Shown one piece after another: positions 34,342 through 44,039 of a stretch of 64,000 bases of DNA. Source of the DNA: Gambelia wislizenii (lineage: Eukaryota > Chordata > Lepidosauria > Squamata > Crotaphytidae). Position 1 is the stretch's first letter. The number at the start of each line of letters is the position of its first letter. The stretch lies in the NCBI GenBank assembly GCA_030847615.1, contig JAUMIR010000001.1, positions 84,989,501 through 85,053,500 of the forward strand. The letters are read 5' to 3'. The translations under genes and the position numbers were made by a program. The notes under the pieces were generated by a model. That model ran no database searches. It was not told the origin of the DNA and was given only the letters and a program-made list of their open reading frames with translations.

Positions 34342-34680
34342 TCACCGCGATTGACTACTTGCAATCGGTTTCTTTGTGGTTGTTGTTGTTGTTAATAAAT
34401 TGGTTACCACACTGAATCCACGTTCCACTAAATATGATGAAGGAAATGCAATTAAGAACTTTTGAATTACAGCCCATATTTCAGGATAAGCTGTAGGGAT
34501 CTCCTTTTGCAGCCAGAATTGTTGGTAGCCGCTTTTGAATTTCAATTTCAGTTCATCATTTGTAGTTACTTCCATCAGTTCTTCTTGTAACTGTGGAGAT
34601 TCTTCCAAAATCCAATCAGGTATGTTCATTTTCAAAATATCATCAAATTGTTGATTAAAATCTGAATGGAGAGCATCCAA
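34342..34680 (-). pseudogene. hAT transposase C-terminal dimerisation region
   Basis: The frame of 112 codons has 'NDELKLKFKSGYQQFWLQ' and 'FPSSYLVERGFSVVTNLLT', the conserved block of the hAT dimerisation domain of Charlie/ZBED-like transposases. The DDE-type catalytic core is missing. The end is altered by a GTT microsatellite that encodes a run of threonines. It is a non-functional remnant. Confidence 0.85.
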
Positions 34681-34850
34681 GTGCTCACAATAAGAAAGTA
34701 TGTCTTCATCTTTTTTTTGTGCTCCTGATAAATTTGGGAACTGGCTGAATTCCCCTCATCCAAAATTTCGTTTGTACAGAAGAAGTTTTGTCACAAATGC
34801 AGAAATAACAGATTCAGTTCATCACCTTGAAGCTGAAGATTGCTTTCATT

Positions 34851-34931
34851 AAGCTCCAGCGTCATATCTGGCTGTTTCTTAATCACGGAAGTTGACCATG
34901 ATTAAGAAACGGCCAAATATGATGCTGGAGC
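34851..34931. repeat. 34-bp-arm inverted repeat in the hAT element
   Basis: Left arm 'agctccagcgtcatatctgg' continuing to 'tttcttaatca' pairs with the right arm 'tgattaagaaacggccaaat' continuing to 'gctggagct', with three mismatches and a spacer of about 13 bp. This would form a strong hairpin. Confidence 0.85.
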
Positions 34932-35556
34932 TGCGATCTGTACTGGAACAGAATCGGCAGGGGGACAGCGTCATACGAAACGTCCCCCCTGCCACGCAGC
35001 AGCGTCGCAAGAGGGACGATCCTTCTTGCAGTGTATTTCTCCATCTGAAAAAGTCCTCAGAGTTATATTATGCTGTAATTTTCCCGTAATAATTACGGGG
35101 AATCTCCTGATTCATAGTGTGCTCCAAAATCTGCTGGTAGTACTGCCAGTAGCCAGTACTGCCGCTGCCGTTCCAGGCTTTGGTCTTGCGATCGACCAAT
35201 CACACGAGTGGCAGTTGCCCGCAGCAATGCTCGTAGTGCTCACGTGTTTTGGAACGGTAATTCTGTGGCACCACATGAACAGTAGCAGTGTGGGATTGCA
35301 CATACCTCAATGCAAGTGAGGGAGTATGGGGGAACCGAGCCAATGTCTAGTACGTTGTTCAAAGAAAAATTAAGCGTTATGAGCGGAATATATAAATCAA
35401 TTTTTCTAAATCTTCCCTTCTTTTCTTTATGCTTTCACCACCCCCTTACAGTTATTCATCGCCCCCAAATGCACTTGTGGTCATCACTGCCCCCCTGGAT
35501 CGCTGCAGTGCCCACCAGGGGGCGGTAGTGCCCACTTTGGGATCACTGATCTAACA

Positions 35557-37161
35557 TTTCACAGATAAGACCTGGGACATGTCTGGCGAAGCAACATTAG
35601 AGTGTGGTCAAGATGGCAAAAGTTATTAAAGAGGAAGAAGACACAAGCTAGGAAAGGCTGCAGCAGTTTGCTTTTGCCTGATCCTACTGGGAAAGGGCAA
35701 GATTCTTCTCACTCTTTTTCTCTCCCTCTGTTGACTTACCTGAGTGCAAACTACATTTGAATATTGAATTCAGTTTGCAACAACTGCAGCATGCTGAGGA
35801 CAAAGGTGGGAGGAAGAGAAAGATACTGGAACATTTTATAAGTAGCTGAAAAAGTAGGATGACAGAGGATTAAATGGGACTGCACCTGCCAAATCAGGAC
35901 AATTGCAGGATGTGGAACCCTAGTTTAAAGTCTGAGGAGGAAAATTCATTTCTTTCATTTTAAATAAAAATGTCTTTCAAACCCAAAGAGTCTTTATTCA
36001 GTAGCAGACCCAATGATTTCAAAGTATCCCCTGCCAACCCCCAGAGACTTCATTCAACAGCAGAGCCCAAGATTTAAAAGGTGTGCCCTGCCATCTTTTT
36101 CTTTATGCAGGATGGTATGTGGGCAGGAGGAAGCAAGAGGAAACCAAGAGATGAACAGTGCAATATCTAATTGGAAAGAAACTTCATTTTTAATGGGACT
36201 TAACTCTCAGGTAAATGTGCTGCTAAAGCAATAGGATGATTTAACAAACCATAGCTAGCTGTACTATGTCACAAAACTGTTTCTCTTTGAATAATTGGAT
36301 CAATTTTATGAATTCTTGATTGATTCCCTGTTTCTCCATGCACCTAATTTGTGTAGAATCAGCTAGTTTCCTTTTAGAAGAGGAGGAAGTTGTGTTTAAT
36401 TTAACAGGACCTGGAGACTTGGGTGGGAGGAAGACCTTGAACATTTTATAATAAACTAAAATATACTGAAATGGGGGCGGGAACACAGTGCTTAAATGAA
36501 AAGCCAAAGGAAGGTCCCCCCAACACATATAAGCTAACAATTGCAACTTTTGCAATGAATTATTTTAAGCTAATGGAAAGCTCTTGAGCTGAATTGTCCT
36601 AAGGAAAATATTGAGGAAAAGGAGGAATCCATAGATGTTTCCAGAAATAATGAAGCTCTACAATAGCTGGAGGCAATATAATTAGTCTCACACTTTCCTA
36701 CTTTTATTATTTTTGGTTGCTTTTTTATGCTACAGATGTAACAAAGTAGTATCGTAGGAAAGTAGTATTATAGAAAATACGATGCAGAGACGAGTAAGAG
36801 AGGCTGCTAAAGGAATTTCCTAACCTTTTTTTCCCTATTCTAAGTTTGAATATTGTTTCAATCTACTAGTCTATGAGCAAAGCCAACACATGCCATATTT
36901 TCCTAATTATGGCCTAGAGTAATAGCACTTTCAATGTCATTGATTCCAGCGGGGAAACTGGGTTACATCTAGTTGTTACTCCCAACATAAGTAGACCCCT
37001 TGAATCAATGAAAGCTTGGCAAGAGTCAAATCTGAAAAAAAATGTGAGATATAAATACATAAATTAGTAATAAAATACTAGTTGGGGCAAACAATTGTGT
37101 TTAGGCCGTGAAAGACTCTACTTACATCTCTCCCACTGAAATTATTGTTATATAAAAATAC
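35557..37161. other. anonymous sequence
   Basis: No gene or dated repeat is recognised. A 104-codon minus-strand frame (36555-36241) has no family signature. Confidence 0.4.
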
Positions 37162-37164
37162 TTA

Positions 37165-37685
37165 GGACTTTATCAGATACAAAGCGCCACATGAACGCGA
37201 AAGAGCGTGTATATCAGATGATGTCACCCTTTCACGTTTATGTCATACCAATAAGCCAATCTATTTTATTGATGGGACAAGCTGGTGTATGAAACCTAGC
37301 GCCCCCCCCCCCATGTACTTACTCTGTCAATGGTTGGAGCAGCAGGACACTTCTGGCTGAGATTGCAACATCCAGGTAGGCGACACACTTTTTATGACCC
37401 TCCCCAGTGTACTTGTAAGTTTTAAAGTGTATATATGTGTTTTCTGTCACTTTTTAAGTGTTATTATCTCTTTTGTTTTTGAATTTCCTGCATGATGAAG
37501 TCTTGTGAGAATCTGTGAGATTTCAAACAAGGAAGTGAACAGAGCTCCGTTCACTTCCTCTTCATTGCTGGGGAAGCCTTTGCCAGGAGACAAAGGTAAG
37601 TCTCATGGGAGGTGTTCTTTTACCAGCATAAAAATGGCTTTATGCCAGCAAAAGAATGTTTTTAGAGGCTCGTCTGATAATGTCT
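37165..37685 (+). mobile_element. Harbinger-like non-autonomous transposon, 521 bp, with splice-site cassette
   Basis: Ends are GGACTTTATCAGAT and the inverse of AGACATTATCAGAC, with TTA duplications at 37162-37164 and 37686-37688. On the plus strand a donor TCCAG|GTAGGC lies at 37375/37376 and a second donor CAAAG|GTAAGTCT at 37595/37596. Between them is the region homologous to the small exon of 26507-27081 ('atttcaaacaaggaagtgaa'), but the acceptor is altered by a short insertion and reads GTGAG. No transposase is present. Confidence 0.75.
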
Positions 37686-37759
37686 TTAAAGTAGGTTGGA
37701 ATGTGCATTGGCTGAATTTTCTAGTGATGATACTTAAAGTACATCTAGATTTTAGAAAA

Positions 37760-37840
37760 TTTTCCTTTCGAACTACAACTCCCATAATCCCTCAGCCACA
37801 TGGCAGCTGAACTTGTTGGGACTCAGGGAGTTATAATCTA
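37760..37840. repeat. foldback MITE fragment
   Basis: 'gaactacaactcccataatc' and 'gactcagggagttataatc' are the inverted arms. Confidence 0.55.
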
Positions 37841-37939
37841 AAAAAGTAACTTTTTGGAGTTGTGAATAAATCTCATAAAATAATGGCTACTTGATTGGCA
37901 ATTGGATGTGTGGTGCATTCTAAGCCCTTTGGTTAACTT

Positions 37940-38037
37940 TCCCCAACCCTCCAGATGTACTGGACTATAACTCCTAGCATCCTCCTCCATTGGTCATGCT
38001 GTCTGGGAGTGATGGGAGATGTTGTTCAACACATCTA
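37940..38037. repeat. foldback MITE, 110-bp family
   Basis: 'ccctccagatgtactggac' is partly inverted as 'gttgttcaacacatctagag'. Confidence 0.6.
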
Positions 38038-39463
38038 GAGTATACTAGTTTAAAGAAGGCTGCCGTTGGAATTTCAATGCACCTAGGTTTCTTAATGGCT
38101 TAAGATGAACTCTGGTGTCTGAGCAGATCCATAATTGTTCAGTGTAGTATCGATTATTAAGTAAGAGATGTAGAAGCTCATTTTATGCTCAGCTCCTTGT
38201 GAGAACTGATTCAGCCCTTCCATACGGCCTGTGTTAACATACCTGGTGGTCATCCAAGATGCAGACAACAATAACTCTGTGTTTTTCTTCTGATATTGCC
38301 CAGCTCAGAGTTTGATACACATCTGAAACAACATCCAGAGAAAATAAGCAGAAGCAGCCAACAGCATCAATTCTGATATACTGTAATTCTTTTTAATAAC
38401 AAAACAGCTGCTCTCCAAGATAATCACAAGTGTCCTGTAAAGTAACACTAATTATAGAGGAAGTATAGAGCTCCATATGAAATCCAAGGAAAACAGTTGC
38501 CATTGTTTTCCTGCTAACAATGAGTTAGACCAAAGGAAACAAGAAACAAAAATATGAATACTATCATATGTGTTAGAAAACAAAGCTTAAAATGGGTTGT
38601 TACCGGTACTAATGTTACATTCCAGGTGAATATTAAGAAGAACTATGTGATGATCTGGGAATTGTGTGGGGATGTAATTAACACCATCAGCTCAGTTCAT
38701 TCAAGATACACACTGTCCTTCTGCTTATGAAAAAAAGAAAGATGAATTTCTTCTAAACAGCTTTCAGTATTTGGAAGTTTTAAATAAGCTTCTTAATAGC
38801 ATAAGAATTTAAAAATATAATTTTGTAGTACTCTAAGTGGGTTCCTCTAAAGCAGCAATTTGTTGCAGTGGCAACTTATAGACAGTCGGCAACGTACTAC
38901 AGACTACTGCAACACTCTGCTTTAAAAGTAGAGGTTAAGTTACTTTATTTCTCAGTATAATCAACAACCTACCAAATTTTAGCATATATGAAAGTTTTCT
39001 GCCATACTGTTAGATTGTCAGTTTTGCTTTCTCCTGTTTGTTGTTTTTCAAAAATGTAAACTTCTTTCCATAACATTGATGAAGAAATTCATTATTTTTG
39101 TAAGCTTTGTAAAATAAACTGAACAAAAACCTCTCCTATCTGCACAGGGCTATGTTCAATAGTTATAGCTATTTCCAGTATGGAGAGGATCATGCTGTAT
39201 TGATCTGCCATGTAGCTGTTAAAGATGAGGACCCTTTCCCAAAAAAAGGGCAATCTTAATTCAGTACCACAAAGCTGAATATCAGGTTGGGGAAGGTGGC
39301 TATGCATCACGTATGCCAAGCCACCTGTGTCCTGAAAGTGGAACAGGACATAGGTATCATATACAATTTTTAAAAAGAAGTTTTAAAAGTAAAGTAGGGG
39401 CAGGCCAGTTCCATCTTGGCTCAAAACATTTTAAAAAAGAAGCAAGCAGATGTCCATTTGCAT
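38038..39463. other. anonymous sequence
   Basis: No gene or dated repeat is recognised. Confidence 0.4.
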
Positions 39464-40154
39464 CAGGGGCCTCATCTACATGGGAATATTCTGGCCCTGG
39501 ATCGGGCCTGTTGCTCCCATTACCTGCACTGGTTTGTCTCTGCAGCAGCTACTGCATTATCACACTCGTCACACTCTCAGAAGCCAGGAAAGGGACCCGC
39601 TGTATGTGATCAAGGCCCCTTGCATGTGACCAGCCTTGGTCACATGTTGCGGGTCTGCTTCCTGGCTTCGGAGTGCTTCATGCAGTTGGCGGTGGCGGCG
39701 ACTGCAGAGATGGGCTGGTGTGGTGGTATGGACTCCTACAGGGCCCAATCTTCAGAGAATCACAGAAGCATAGAGTTGGAAGAGACCACAATGGCCATCC
39801 AGTCCAACCCCCTGCCATGCAGGAGAACAAAAAGCACATCCAACAGATGGCCATCCAGCCTCTGTTTAAAAATCTCCAAAGATGGAGACTCCACCACACT
39901 TCAAGGTAGTGCATTCCACTGCCAAACAGGTCTCAGGAACTGTTTGTTTCTGAAATGAAGCAGTTCCCCCTGAGTATTTTGTTGAAATGGTTTGGTTGGT
40001 TTATTGAAGTTGGCTTTACCCCGTCTTTGCACCATCTTTGCTCTGGGGGTTGTACTACCTCGGGGCAAAATGGGGTAGCAGCCAAGCATTGGATGGACTG
40101 CAGGGCTCTAAGACAGGGGCAAGATGGGGTAAATAGCCTTCCTAGACAAGCCCT
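39464..40154. mobile_element. TIR DNA transposon interrupted by CR1
   Basis: The left end 'aggggcctcatctacatggg' and the right end 'cctagacaagccct' are inverted, and the interior shares 'cccttgcatgtgaccagc' and 'gactgcagggctctaagac' with 17453-17961. Without the CR1 piece it is about 500 bp, matching the size of that relative. Nesting shows that the CR1 is younger. Confidence 0.65.
39756..39945 (-). mobile_element. CR1 3' fragment nested in a DNA transposon
   Basis: 'agaatcacagaagcatagag' then 'ttggaagagaccacaatgg' and 'cagcctctgtttaaaaatct' are the antisense 3' part of CR1, as at 14806-15419. About 190 bp; strongly 5' truncated. Confidence 0.85.
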
Positions 40155-40199
40155 CAGTCATATGTCCCTACCCACACGATTATGGGTATTAAATAAATA

Positions 40200-40508
40200 C
40201 AGTAGCACCCCTGTATCCATGGGGAATTGGTTCCAGGAGCCCCCACGGATAATGAAATCCGCAGATAATAGCAAATGCCCCACGTCACCGGGGGGGGGGG
40301 GTGAAGGGAGAAGGGAGGCAAGATCTCCTGGTCTCTTGTCCCTTCGCTGCCACCCACCCACCCCCCGTTGCCACTACTGCCACCGGAGCCATCCGGGGGG
40401 GTGGGGGTGTAGAAGGGAGGCAAGATCTCTCCTCCTCCCCTCCCTCCCCCATCCACCCCTTGTTGTCGCCAACAGTGGATAACTGAATCAGATACTAGGG
40501 TGCTACTG
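40200..40508. mobile_element. Tigger-like MITE with GC-rich interior, 309 bp
   Basis: Ends CAGTAGCACCCCTGTATCC and the inverse of CAGTAGCACCCTAGTATC, with TA on both sides (40198-40199 and 40509-40510). The middle 200 bp are strikingly GC-rich, with G and C runs and a duplicated 'agaagggaggcaagatctc' (about 40309 and 40411). The interior differs from all other Tigger-like copies here. Confidence 0.8.
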
Positions 40509-40584
40509 TACTTCATCCTTGAAGTAGCCTGAGGCCCTGTTTCAAGTACAGAACCAGGCAGATGTTTATAATGCTTTAAACATA

Positions 40585-40760
40585 CAGGTATATCTCAGTT
40601 AACAAAGCAGATACGTTCCAGGGTATTACTTCCTTAACAGAGGTAGAAATAAGAGGGAAAGAATAAGGATATGTTCCTACACCATAAATAGAGCAGTTCA
40701 ACCATTTTTTAAAAAATCCAAAATTAACAATATGCACATGTGAAAGGAAACTACTAGGTC
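40585..40760. repeat. possible DNA-transposon fragment
   Basis: 'acaggtatatctcagttaac' with 'cagatacgttccagggtatt' looks like one end of a repeat, but no inverted partner was found. Confidence 0.3.
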
Positions 40761-41290
40761 AGAGAAGCCTTGAATAAGTAAGCAAAAACATTTTAAACCT
40801 TCCATAGGCCACTTGAAAGCTTCTTCCAAAATGCATCCAGAAATTATTATTTTTTTCACCACCCTCCACTTTTCATATGATTTCTATTTTGGGGGTCAAA
40901 CTTACAGATATGTATGTATTTCTTCAACATGCTGGAGGCAGCTTGTGACGCAGGCTTACCTGCCCCCCCCCCGCTTTCCTGCAAACACCATCAGTAAAGG
41001 ATTCTGGAGGCAGCTACTCTTTGCCTTTCCTGTTGTAGGCAGGCACACATGGCTACACTAGTCTCTGCTAGAGTAGAATCCCACTCTTTCCCAGCTCAAG
41101 CTTTGTTTATTAGATGCTTTACTGAAGGCATGCTGTTGTAGCTTGGCACCGGAAATCTGTGTTTCTCCAACCCTTCTTTACCATCCTCCCAAAAGTGATG
41201 CTGCTAAAATGCTTCCAAACAGAGAGCAGACAAGGAGGGAAAGGGCTGGGCAGGTGTAAAAGACTGTAAAAAGGAGCTTCTTTGACAGAA

Positions 41291-41856
41291 GAGATTTTCA
41301 CACAGGGGCTAAAAGCCCCGATTCTGTCCCGCCACCTCCTCTCCCGTTCCTGCAACGGAATGGAGGTAAATGTTCTCACACTTACCTCCATCCGGAACAG
41401 GAATGGTCCTCCTCCCTCCTTGCCTGGCCGGCCGTAAACTCTTGCTCGTTCTCGCGAGAGAATGAAGGGAGAGAAATTCAAATTAACCTTCCCCAGCTGT
41501 CAAAAGAAAGAATAAAAATCAATTAAAAAAAATACAAGTAACCCAGGAAGGGGGTGGGAAGGGTGGCACTTACCTGGCTGTCCAGATCGTGGCAGGAAGT
41601 GCCTGCCATGGAGCTCCTCCCCCATCCCAGTCATTCCAGAGCAGGGATGGTATCCAATTCGCACATCCGTGATTCCGTAACAGTAACGGAACCAGGTGCC
41701 TATTAACGACTTCTCCCCGTGATTACTATATCACGGGGAGAAAACAGAACAGGCATAATGTAGGAACGGAACAGGGTGGACGTCGTCTGAAAGGGAAAAC
41801 CTTTCCCGACCCTGTTCCATTCCAGACACGGAATATATAGCCCATGTGAAAATCTC
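41291..41856 (-). mobile_element. Harbinger-like non-autonomous element with intact splice-site cassette
   Basis: The left end GAGATTTTCACACAGGGGCT and the inverted right end GGAGATTTTCACATGGGCTA form the TIR; AGA flanks both sides as a possible 3-bp duplication. On the minus strand there is a donor CCAG|GTAAGTG (intron from 41573), a 77-nt intron ending in TTCTTTCTTTTGACAG, a 111-nt exon (41496-41386) and a second donor GGAG|GTAAGTG (intron from 41385). The layout and flanks match 26507-27081 and 37165-37685. No transposase is seen. Confidence 0.7.
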
Positions 41857-41916
41857 CAGAGACTTTTAAAACTGACATAGGCCAGTACCCACAAGCCTGG
41901 CTACTAAGCATGCCTA

Positions 41917-42127
41917 GGTTGACCCCTGTATCCATGGGGGATATGTTCTAAGACATCCCCCCCCGTGGATACCTGAAATAGTGGATAATAAGGAATGAGA
42001 CAAACACCAGAAGTTGACCATAGAATCACATTGGAGGACCTAGAAATGCCTAGAGAGAACATATTTTTCAGATGTGGATAAGTGAAACCATGGATACTGA
42101 ATCTGTGGATGCAGGGTTTGGCCTGTA
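41917..42127. mobile_element. Tigger-like MITE, about 211 bp
   Basis: 'ggttgacccctgtatccatg' at the left and 'ggatgcagggtttggcctg' at the right are inverted ends next to TA (41915-41916 and 42128-42129). Confidence 0.75.
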
Positions 42128-42574
42128 ATGAATTAAGCACAAGTTTACAGAGAAGCATGGTTTCTGTAGGGGGCAGAAGTGGGCAGAATTATTTTGCAAA
42201 GCATTCAGTGGAGGAAAAAAAAATCTGTATACATGGTGCCAAATTTTACTGATGCAACTCCACTGAAATCTCATGACCATCTGCTATATAGAGCCATCAG
42301 TCAGTAGTCCCCCCCCCCCGCCACAAAAATGCCAGGGATTCAGGAGAATTTTGGAAGCTTTGCAACACTTAACAGAACCTCACACTGATCTCCCAGAATC
42401 CTGCAAATACTCTTGTATAAAGAAAGAGAATAAGGATGCAATTCTTTATCTTCATACTGAGGAGTAAGCTCTAGAGAATTTGGTGGGATTTATTTTTGAG
42501 TTGACATGTACAGATGTATTTATTTAATTAAATATATTGAATTGAGTCTGCACTTTAAGAGTAAATGGTTTCTT

Positions 42575-42599
42575 AGGATGTTGACACACTATAGAAATA
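42575..42599. repeat. short left end of a foldback MITE split by the composite unit
   Basis: 'gatgttgacacactatagaa' matches the first bases of the 622-839 family. The right arm of the same family (43851-43940) lies on the other side of the composite unit, so the unit inserted in this MITE, with loss of most of the left arm. Confidence 0.55.
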
Positions 42600-43288
42600 T
42601 CTCTCTCTCTCTCTGGCTTTTCTTCGCAAACGAAGATTCAGGAAGGACTCATCCCGCGCTTTCTGCAAGCGTGCTGATGACTAAAAAGGCCAATCCGAGA
42701 TAAACAAGTCCGGTTGCAAAAAGCACAGCAGAAGGTCTCCTTGGGTGATGTTCTTGGGTTGTGATTCTTTCTGCGTTGTCGTTTCTCTTCAAGACTTGTT
42801 CGTCGTGAGTTCTCAAATAAGGCTGCAGCATTGTGGATAGTGCGTCTCCATGCCTCCCGATGTGAGGCCAGGGCGGACCACTGTTGGTGATCAATTTGGC
42901 CAAGCCTGAGATGTTGTTTCAGGGAGTCTTTGTATCACTTTTTTGGAGCGCCCCTCTTACGCTGACCCGTGGCGAGTTCACCGTAGAGTAGTATTTTTGG
43001 GAGGCAATGGTCCTCCATCCTAGAAACGTGCCCTGCCCAGCACAGCTGTGTTCTCAATATCATGGCCTCAATGCTGGTGATCCCTGCTTGCTCAAGGACA
43101 GCAACATTTGTCACATAGTCAGTCCAGTGTATATTTAGGATTGTGCGTAGACAGCGCTGATGAAAGTGCCCGAAGAGTCGTAGGTGGTGGCGATAGGTGA
43201 CCCATGTTTCAGATCCATAAAGGAGGATAGACAGTACGATGGCTCTATACACACTGATTTTTGTGCTTCGCCTCAGGTGTTTATTACT
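42600..43288 (-). mobile_element. RTE-like LINE copy C, 5' truncated
   Basis: On the minus strand it has 'YRAIVLSILLYGSETW', 'LNIHWTDYVTNVAVLEQAG' and 'QLCWAGHVSRMEDH', then the family C-terminus and 3' end with a CT run (GA tail). Its 5' truncation point, next to 'cgtaatgttgtaataac', is exactly that of copy B. Confidence 0.9.
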
Positions 43289-43850
43289 CGTAATGTTGTA
43301 ATAACGGCATGTCATTATGACACAATAGTGTTATGATTGCTTAATGAGTGCGAATGAAGGTTTTTGAACAGGACAACCTAAAACCACTGACTAGAATGAT
43401 AAGCACTTTTCTGTCATATTACCACCCTAAATATCTTTTAAAAAGCTCTTAAGATGGATCTCTTCCAGCAGGCCTTTCCTGAATAGATACCCAGCCGTCA
43501 AAAAAGGAAATCTAGCTTATCTTGATCTCGCCACAGCCACTGTCCATTGTTTATTTTTATTTTTTTTTATTTTTTAAAGTATGTTTTAAATTTTTAAATG
43601 ATTTAATTGTATTTTAAGGGGGGTGGGATTGAGGGTTTTTTAATTTTAATTGTTGTAACAAATTTTAATTGTTGTAAGCTGCCCTGATTGCATTTCGTAG
43701 AGGGGCGGGATATAAATAAATTATTATTATTGTTATTGTTATTGTTATTATTCACAGGTGTCAGAATCAGTCCCTGTCATTGCTTGTTTCTGCTATTTTC
43801 AGTTTTCTCTTGTAACCTTGCTGTTAATTGTGTTTTCATTTCTTTGTGCT
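43289..43850 (+). mobile_element. non-RTE half of the composite unit, second copy
   Basis: It repeats 23534-24087 at visibly high identity, including the L2 3' end ('gtaagctgccctgattgc', 'gaggggcgggatataaat'), the TTA/TTG microsatellite and the end word 'tttctttgtgctt'. A small duplication of 'aattttaattgttgtaa' (about 43650-43677) is private to this copy. The homology to the first copy stops abruptly here. Confidence 0.8.
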
Positions 43851-43940
43851 TGCCACAACAAACTAAAAATCCCAGGATTCTATAGGATGGAGCCATATAG
43901 TTAAAGTGATGTCAAACTGTATCATTTCTGCAGTGTGTCA
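43851..43940. repeat. right arm of a foldback MITE
   Basis: 'gccacaacaaactaaaaatc' through 'atttctgcagtgtgtcagca' is one complete arm of the 622-839 family, directly abutting the composite unit. Confidence 0.7.
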
Positions 43941-44039
43941 GCAGCGTCGCACACACACAGACCAAAAGAATATCAAAATATGCAAGTTATCTGCACTCCT
44001 TTTTTCCTTTACTTTTATCATGAAATACTCAGAAACAAC

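Larger units (their letters stand above)
34004..35548 (-). mobile_element. hAT DNA transposon, internally deleted, 1545 bp
   Basis: The ends are CAGTGGTTCTCAAACTT and the inverse of CAGTGATCCCAAAGTGG. A perfect 8-bp duplication ATCTAACA flanks it (33996-34003 and 35549-35556), diagnostic of hAT. Subterminal 'accgccccct' words face each other. Only the C-terminal part of a transposase is present. The right third is GC-richer and could be the former 5' promoter region. A long hairpin lies at about 34851-34931. Confidence 0.93.

Noticed and set aside
36241..36555. 104-codon minus-strand frame as a gene
   Set aside because: No recognisable domain, and composition is like that of random AT-rich sequence.
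41119..41481. 120-codon minus-strand frame
   Set aside because: It crosses the edge of a Harbinger-like element and its splice-like exon, with no protein signature.
22697..43850. A large tandem segmental duplication of the 20-45 kb region
   Set aside because: Homology between the two composite copies stops at both edges, and sequence outside them is unrelated.
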